64,000 nucleotides of DNA, from contig JAHLWS010000080.1 of the NCBI GenBank assembly GCA_019057795.1, positions 1 to 64,000 of the forward strand. Reading direction: 5' to 3'. The number at the start of each line of letters is the position of its first letter. Position 1 is the first letter of the stretch. The translations under genes were made by a program, and so were the position numbers. A model generated the notes under the pieces. The model was given only the letters and a program-made list of their open reading frames with translations. It was not told the origin of the DNA and searched no databases. Origin of the DNA: Promethearchaeota archaeon. Lineage in GTDB: Archaea; Asgardarchaeota; Lokiarchaeia; Sigyniarchaeales; SOKP01. Shown here piece by piece: positions 57,487 to 64,000 of the stretch.

Positions 57487-58848
57487 TTAAGGTTTTTTCA
57501 AGTAATCAAATGAAAATAGAGTATAAACTTTAATTACATTAATATAATCCTCGAGTTCTATATATTCATCAATGGTATGAGCTTTAGCCGCATTCCCTGC
57601 TCCAAATATTAAAGTTTTGTTACAATAATCCGAACCTCTATAGTAATGAGCATCCGCTGCTCCAGGATATAGTGAGTAAAACGGGCGTTTTTTGTATATT
57701 CTTTCAATTAAAGAATACAAATACATTAATTTTTTAGATTTTTCCCAGTTTTTCCAATAAGAGGCTTCTGCCTCATTAAGTATTTCTAAATAAACAAAAA
57801 TATCTTCGGGATTGCTGTGTGGTGTATATCTTACTTCATAACCAATTTTTTCAATTAATTTTTTTAGCGCTTCAACTAACATCTTTGTGTTTTGCCCCGG
57901 GAGTGTTCTAATATCCATTAATGCTTCACATTGATTTGGGATAACATTTCCTTTAATACCACCGCTAATCATATTAATGCTTTTTGTATATTGTGTAAGC
58001 GATTTTACAAAATTCTGTATAAGCGGCTGCTCATTGTAAACTTTATCAAAATGTTCTTTATTCGGGAAAGTAGCACTTATAAGTTCTTTTATTTTTTCTT
58101 CAGACATTGGAGGTTGTACATTTGGTAAAAAATCATCCAATTCGTCTAAATGTAAGACTATTTCACTCATCATTGATATCGCATTCTTACCAAGAAAAGG
58201 AACTGAGGAATGACATGCAACCCCGTTTGTGATTATTTTTAATTGAATATGTCCTTTTTCTCCTAAAATTATGGCTTTGGGTAGAGGATGGAAACCTGTA
58301 GGTTCACCGATAATTAAAAAGTTACAATAAAGATTTTTTGATTGTAAATAATTTTCTAAACACCATTTCGTTCCTAAATTACCTCCTGTTTCTTCATCAG
58401 CTACCGCATTTAAGACAATATTCCTCGTAGTTTCGATATTAAATTTTTTTAAAACAGATAGCGCAATTACCATTGCTGATAACGAGGCTTTCATATCTGT
58501 AGTCCCTCTACCATAAATGAACTTTTTTCTCTTAATAAAAGCAGAAAATGGGGGATATTTCCATTCTTTCTCATCCCCCGTGGGTACTACATCCATATGT
58601 CCATTAAATACGAGACATTTACCATCAAAATTATGATTGAGAAGTGCGATTAGATTAGCACGGTTTTCTCCAAATGGGAAAACCTCAGTTTTTATTCCTT
58701 CTTCTTTTAAGTAATCTTCAATAATTATAGCAACATTTTTTTCATTGCCAGGTGGATTAATTGAGTCAGCTTGAATAATTTTCCTGAAAAATTCGACATA
58801 TTCCTCTTTATTTTGTTCAATTTCATTAAGAATTGATTTTTCACTCAT
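57487..58848 (-). CDS. M20-family metallopeptidase (ArgE/DapE/CPG2-like)
   Basis: LVFNGHMDVVPTGDEKEW, YGRGTTDMKASLSAMVIAL, ADEETGGNLGTKW, IDEYIELEDY. Confidence 0.93.
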   Translation of the reverse strand: MSEKSILNEIEQNKEEYVEFFRKIIQADSINPPGNEKNVAIIIEDYLKEEGIKTEVFPFGENRANLIALLNHNFDGKCLVFNGHMDVVPTGDEKEWKYPPFSAFIKRKKFIYGRGTTDMKASLSAMVIALSVLKKFNIETTRNIVLNAVADEETGGNLGTKWCLENYLQSKNLYCNFLIIGEPTGFHPLPKAIILGEKGHIQLKIITNGVACHSSVPFLGKNAISMMSEIVLHLDELDDFLPNVQPPMSEEKIKELISATFPNKEHFDKVYNEQPLIQNFVKSLTQYTKSINMISGGIKGNVIPNQCEALMDIRTLPGQNTKMLVEALKKLIEKIGYEVRYTPHSNPEDIFVYLEILNEAEASYWKNWEKSKKLMYLYSLIERIYKKRPFYSLYPGAADAHYYRGSDYCNKTLIFGAGNAAKAHTIDEYIELEDYINVIKVYTLFSFDYLKKP

Positions 58849-59017
58849 GATACTATTTAACCAACTTCACGATTAATTTTGATAATAAAATTGTTTTGAA
58901 CATTTATAATATTTTGTCATATAGTATTCTATCTGATAAGTTTAAAATAAATTAGCAAATTTTAATATTCTTAGATAATTTTAAAAACTAAAATATTGAT
59001 AAATACGGTTGGTTTAA

Positions 59018-62000
59018 TTGATTCGACGAAAAAAGGATGTTAAAAGAATTTTTTTTGTAAGTATATTCATAATTTCTATGCTTTTAGTGAATATTCACAT
59101 TTTTAATGGTTTATATTTAGATGGTAGTAATAACCAACTAACAAATTTGTTAAACGACGATAATAACCTTTTTTCTTCTGAAACTGACCCGTACCTAACA
59201 GATTATTACATTAACGGCTCAGGAGACAATCAAAACGTTAGAATTTACGCTTTAAATAGTTCGGAAACAAATGAGAATAATCAAGGTTTTTTTGAAATTC
59301 CTTCTATGTCAGTTACTGATACGACATATCTCACATATGGAAATTTCAACTTCACTTTCCAGAATAATTACACAGCAGATCACGTAATAGAAGACACAAG
59401 CGCGTTAGACGCAAGAGAATTCATAAAATTTACTTATAATACTAGTTTATCCTCAATGAATGTGAATACTGGAGAGATTCTCAATGAGCCTATCAATTTA
59501 GACTGGCTTGTCGATGGAAATCCTGATACAAATATTGAATTAAATTCTTCTTCGAGCGGAGAATTAAATTTTACGATCGATTCAAGTTTTGCAGGTACAT
59601 CATATATTAGTGGGAGTCCATCAATTAACCTCGCGTTTAATAGATCTTTTATATTAGGCTTAATTTCAACTTTTTCAAGCAGTATTGATTTGGATGCTTA
59701 TTTAACCTTAAAAATGTTTAATATATCTGACTCCACTTGGATAAACGTTACGGAAACGATGTTTATAAATAGCAGTTTAGGCACTCAATTAATTGAAAAC
59801 CGATACGTTAACGAAAACTTAAACTATATTAACTCCTCCGATATTAGTAAGATACAATTCTACTTACAAAGCTTTGATAGCAATGACTTTGTCCTTACCT
59901 TAAGAGAATTTAAATTAGAGTCCACTTACGCGTTTGATTTACCTATTACCAATAGTGAATATGTCGCTTTAGAGTTTGATTTGAAGGGAGAAAGTTCGGC
60001 AGTAAACGGTTTTTACGCTTGGATAAGAACATTGAATCTTACTGAAGCCCTTAACGCAGAACTAAATATAACCTTATACGAAGCTAATTCAACAATAACG
60101 AGAACTCAAGCTAATTTAAATAATTTAAAACCTAACAACACTAAATTAATCGATTCAATAATAATTGATTATCGCGATTATCATGGAGATTCTTTATCCT
60201 ATTTCGAATTTAACCAAGCGAATACTCAAAATCTAAAACTCTATAATTATTTCATAGTAATTAAATCAAATCGTTCAGAACAAATATATAGCTTAGTAAC
60301 ACTTCCTGAATCTACTTATGGTGATCCAGACTCTACAGTAGATCATCAATTAAGAACAACTAATGACGATGGTCTAACCTGGAATGTTGCCACAAAACAA
60401 GTGACTCCAGGAGGCTACAAGTCCGAAGAATTAGATGCAGCAGCTTTTAAATTAAATGTAACGCGCGGATATATGCCTTCTGACTTTATAAATCCTGACG
60501 ATAATCAAGATACGCTAAAAATACAAGATATTCCAATAGAAAATCAAAAAATCAGCGATCCTCCTTACGATGTAAGCTCATCGTTAGAATGGGGATTAGG
60601 GCAATGGAAGAACAACTTTACAGTTGAAATTGTCAATAATAGTTTACACAATTTCCAAATAGACCTCACATGGAATAATAGTATTATTCAAGGGTTTAAA
60701 TTCAACGTTACGTATACAGTAAAGGGTTATTGGGTAGAAAGCGCGAATAGTTATTATAAGGTATCATACGATACAATTCCAAGGTGGAATTTAAATTATA
60801 CACTAGATTTAGGTAATATAAATCTTGATAATTGGGATTTCCATGAATTTTGGTTTGTATATCCCAACGATTGGGATGCAAAGAACCTGACTAATCCAAA
60901 TTACGATGAAATTTACGAAGAAGTGATAAATAGCACAGGAGGAGAGACTAATTTTGACGCTAACCCATCGTATGATTTTACAGCGATTAATAACGCCACA
61001 GTTAACGATATTGACGGAATATACTCTCTTAATTTAACGAGTAGCAACCTTATACATGAGATGCACAGTTACATAAATTACAATGGAATTTTATGGGAGA
61101 CAAATGGATTTATGTATGGAGATAATATATCTGTAGAAGTTGCTATCCAAGGCCCCGGCGGCATACCGCCCACAAACGGTAATGCAAATGTTACATTGTT
61201 TTATCCAGATAATAGTACCATATTTCCAGGAGCAGAAAGGAATTCATCAGCAGGAGTGATTAAAAGTAATTCGCTTGTATATGATTTCAATAACCAAACT
61301 ATTTTAAATGTTACCAAAGATACGCCTCTCCTTGGAAATTATTATTTAGGCTATTTCTGGGAAAACGGTTCCGCAGTTGGATGTAAGAAACTGAAATTAT
61401 ATATAGACACTTATGATGTTAATATGAATAGTTTATTCTACGAACCAATCTTGAATCAAAACGTCCTTGACGGCATTGTAGACAAGGTTTATGAAAGTTA
61501 TTCAATGTTAATTGGTACAATAAATGTAACCGATGAAAAATATTATCCAGACTTTTACGCGGTTAATAATTCTGATATAAATCAACAATTTATTTACGAA
61601 ATAAACAATGAAAAGATACCAATATTAGTAAAAACCTTTTTACAAAATGAAACTCTTCTAAATCCCGATGAAGATATCAAAATAAGCGCAACAATTCAAA
61701 ATTTGCACGATTTTGTCGATTTGGAAGTTAAATTAAAAGTTCAATTAGTGTCTTTGGTTAACGAAGAATGGATAATTGCCGAAAAGTATACGGATGTAAA
61801 AACTCTAAATATAAGGGGAGATCCTAACGGTGCTGATACGCAAGAATTTTCCGTAAATCTTACAATACCGACTCTTCAAGCAGACGGAGTTTGGCAAGGC
61901 GTAAACGCGCCCGTTAGAAAAGGAGGAGCTAAAACAATATTTACGGTCTATTTTGAATACGCTGGAGAAAGTCATGAAGTTGATACTTTTGAAAGTAATG

Positions 62001-63202
62001 AGTATTCTTTATTAATTAATAGCACTCAAAATGTATTTGAAGGGTACATTATAACTTTAAAATACGACGAGGAAATTACAGGAGCTTCTATATTAAAACC
62101 GTTTGAAAGAGAAGCGTGCCAATACATGCCCGATCATCAAACAACAATTGTTGTAAATATTTATGATAAAAACTTCGTAAGCAGTTATAATCAATTTAAT
62201 GAATCATTTTCCTTGAAAATAAATAGTCAATTCTCTGATATCGTTATTAATCCTCAAACACCAATTTACGGACAAAAATTTTACATTAGTTCTGTGTTAA
62301 CGACCGAATTCGGCGATGAAATTCCAAACAAGAAGGTGACTTGCCAATATTTTAATAGTGGTTTATGGGAAAACATTTCATCTCAAATTTCGGGTGCTAA
62401 TGGAGTATCAAGCTTTGAAATTGATACTCTATCGCTACCACGTGAAGATGACCTTCTATTTAGGCTTACTTGGCAAGGAGAACAATATATTTTAGAGAAC
62501 TCGCAAAACATTTCTGTGTCTATATACAAAGTATCTAACAACTTATCGTTGGGAATTGTATCGAACGTAAATCAGATTATAAGAAACGGTAAAACAACAA
62601 TTACAATAACATTAAATAATATTGGCGATTCAGAATTAACAATTTCTAATTCTAGTATATCTATTATAATCGATCCTTCTTTAACATATAGCATTGTTGA
62701 GATAAAACATTTAATATTAAACAACTTACAGCCGGGAGAATCTACAGACATAATAATATCAATAGAGATTCCAGCTATAAATCAGATGACGATTACAGTA
62801 TCAGTAGAAGCAACTAACGAATTAACAAAAGAGAATATAACCGTTCAAGCGTTAAAAACTTTTAAAATTTATGACATACCTCTTGCAAATTATATCACCG
62901 TTTTCTTTACGGTAATTGTGATCGGTATTTTTGCGTTATTATGGGGCGTAATGTACTTATATGTCAAAAGAACTACGAAGAAAATTGAAACTCCTATCGA
63001 AGAACCTTCTAAGAAAAAACCAAGAAGAGGAAGGTATGTAAGTGTAAGTGAATTACCCAAAGAAGAACCTAAAAAAATGCCGGCAAAAAAACCAAGTAAA
63101 AAATTATCTAAAAAACAGAAAAAAAAAGAAATTAAGACAGAAAAGCCTGCAACAGATTTAGATTCTTTATTAGAAGAAAAAGGTCTTAAAGATAAAAAAT
63201 AA
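59018..63202 (+). CDS. giant surface protein with C-terminal TM and Lys-rich cytoplasmic tail
   Basis: N-terminal signal helix, ~1300-aa Asn/Ser/Thr-rich ectodomain, TM ITVFFTVIVIGIFALLWGVMYLYV, tail KKPRRGRYVSV...KKPSKKLSKKQKKKE. Confidence 0.8.
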   Translation: MIRRKKDVKRIFFVSIFIISMLLVNIHIFNGLYLDGSNNQLTNLLNDDNNLFSSETDPYLTDYYINGSGDNQNVRIYALNSSETNENNQGFFEIPSMSVTDTTYLTYGNFNFTFQNNYTADHVIEDTSALDAREFIKFTYNTSLSSMNVNTGEILNEPINLDWLVDGNPDTNIELNSSSSGELNFTIDSSFAGTSYISGSPSINLAFNRSFILGLISTFSSSIDLDAYLTLKMFNISDSTWINVTETMFINSSLGTQLIENRYVNENLNYINSSDISKIQFYLQSFDSNDFVLTLREFKLESTYAFDLPITNSEYVALEFDLKGESSAVNGFYAWIRTLNLTEALNAELNITLYEANSTITRTQANLNNLKPNNTKLIDSIIIDYRDYHGDSLSYFEFNQANTQNLKLYNYFIVIKSNRSEQIYSLVTLPESTYGDPDSTVDHQLRTTNDDGLTWNVATKQVTPGGYKSEELDAAAFKLNVTRGYMPSDFINPDDNQDTLKIQDIPIENQKISDPPYDVSSSLEWGLGQWKNNFTVEIVNNSLHNFQIDLTWNNSIIQGFKFNVTYTVKGYWVESANSYYKVSYDTIPRWNLNYTLDLGNINLDNWDFHEFWFVYPNDWDAKNLTNPNYDEIYEEVINSTGGETNFDANPSYDFTAINNATVNDIDGIYSLNLTSSNLIHEMHSYINYNGILWETNGFMYGDNISVEVAIQGPGGIPPTNGNANVTLFYPDNSTIFPGAERNSSAGVIKSNSLVYDFNNQTILNVTKDTPLLGNYYLGYFWENGSAVGCKKLKLYIDTYDVNMNSLFYEPILNQNVLDGIVDKVYESYSMLIGTINVTDEKYYPDFYAVNNSDINQQFIYEINNEKIPILVKTFLQNETLLNPDEDIKISATIQNLHDFVDLEVKLKVQLVSLVNEEWIIAEKYTDVKTLNIRGDPNGADTQEFSVNLTIPTLQADGVWQGVNAPVRKGGAKTIFTVYFEYAGESHEVDTFESNEYSLLINSTQNVFEGYIITLKYDEEITGASILKPFEREACQYMPDHQTTIVVNIYDKNFVSSYNQFNESFSLKINSQFSDIVINPQTPIYGQKFYISSVLTTEFGDEIPNKKVTCQYFNSGLWENISSQISGANGVSSFEIDTLSLPREDDLLFRLTWQGEQYILENSQNISVSIYKVSNNLSLGIVSNVNQIIRNGKTTITITLNNIGDSELTISNSSISIIIDPSLTYSIVEIKHLILNNLQPGESTDIIISIEIPAINQMTITVSVEATNELTKENITVQALKTFKIYDIPLANYITVFFTVIVIGIFALLWGVMYLYVKRTTKKIETPIEEPSKKKPRRGRYVSVSELPKEEPKKMPAKKPSKKLSKKQKKKEIKTEKPATDLDSLLEEKGLKDKK

Positions 63203-63263
63203 AAATAAAATCTACTTTTTTTAATATTCTTTTAAAATTTTTTCTAAAAAAGAGGAAATAAAA

Positions 63264-63617
63264 TTATATCTTTGAAATTGAAATTAGGTTTCTTTTTAGA
63301 AGACTTAGAGATGCTTTTCCGTCTAAACCTGCTAAAGCAATTAGGACAATTGCATCAGACTTGACGATTACGACATAACCGCTTTCTAGATCGATAGTAG
63401 CTGTTTTAAATGCTCCTTTACCGATATCATTACCCATAGTGCCCGAAGCTTTTATTATAGCTACGCAAGTTTTTGCTATCGCACTGTGATCCATTTCTGT
63501 TATCGTTTGGCCAATAATGACTTTTCCTTGCAGATCAGAGGCTATTAAACCTTCGGTTTCAGGAACTATGTCAAATAATTCTGATAATTTTTTTTCAATA
63601 ACTTTTTTATCTACCAT
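63264..63617 (-). CDS. Roadblock/LC7-domain protein
   Basis: ELFDIVPETEGLIASDLQGKVIIGQTI...KTATIDLESGYVVIVKSDAIVLIALAG. Confidence 0.85.
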   Translation of the reverse strand: MVDKKVIEKKLSELFDIVPETEGLIASDLQGKVIIGQTITEMDHSAIAKTCVAIIKASGTMGNDIGKGAFKTATIDLESGYVVIVKSDAIVLIALAGLDGKASLSLLKRNLISISKI

Positions 63618-63928
63618 AAAAATACTACTCTTTATCTATATTAATTAATATAAATTTGAATTCTGAATTAGATTACTCAAGTTAGTCTAAATAAATTCTT
63701 AAATATATATATATTTTAAAGAAATTTAAATTTATCAAAAATACAAAAAAAAAGCGAAAAAGTAACTTTTAAGTCTAAATAGCAATTCATTGATTTGTAT
63801 TAATTAAGCAAAATTTTATTTTTATTATTTTAGTAATAATTTTTAAGCCTTTAGTTTATTATTATTATTAAATATTATAGGTTATAGATCATAAAATCAG
63901 ATAAAATAATAATGAGAGAGAAGTTAAA

Positions 63929-64000
63929 TTGATTAATAGAAGAGAAGTCAAGGATATCATCAGAAAGTTTGAGGAACGCGAAGGAATTCGCGGGGTCATC
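63929..64000 (+). CDS. partial CDS running off the window
   Basis: Open frame LINRREVKDIIRKFEEREGIRGVI with possible TTG start; truncated by window end. Confidence 0.35.
   Translation, partial: MINRREVKDIIRKFEEREGIRGVI

Overview
AT-rich archaeal window, most likely Asgard/Lokiarchaeota-like. Evidence: a Ras/Rab-type small GTPase, a Roadblock/LC7-like protein, a VWA protein with two C-terminal Zn modules resembling TFIIH p44/Ssl1, an E1-like ThiF protein, and many NosD-type beta-helix and TPR proteins. No rRNA, complete tRNA or CRISPR array was recognised by eye. Main features: (1) a compact ~10 kb redox/sulfur operon (35089-44975) in the order tusA - dsrE/F/H-like - dsrE2-like - hdrC - hdrB - hdrA - mvhD - mvhG-like (no large hydrogenase subunit) - 821-aa FrhB/GltD-NfnB/wHTH fusion - tusA, divergent from an Lrp-type regulator; (2) two tandem histidine kinase/response regulator pairs whose regulators have a C-terminal receiver and an N-terminal ribbon-helix-helix-like segment; (3) type II toxin-antitoxin islands; (4) a recurrent pattern in which an intact gene is followed downstream by a short in-frame C-terminal remnant of a paralogue, usually with cargo between them. 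Pattern (4) is seen at five loci (GNAT, M14 peptidase, Lrp, TusA, M20 peptidase), always in the same polarity. All family calls come from motif reading without database searches.
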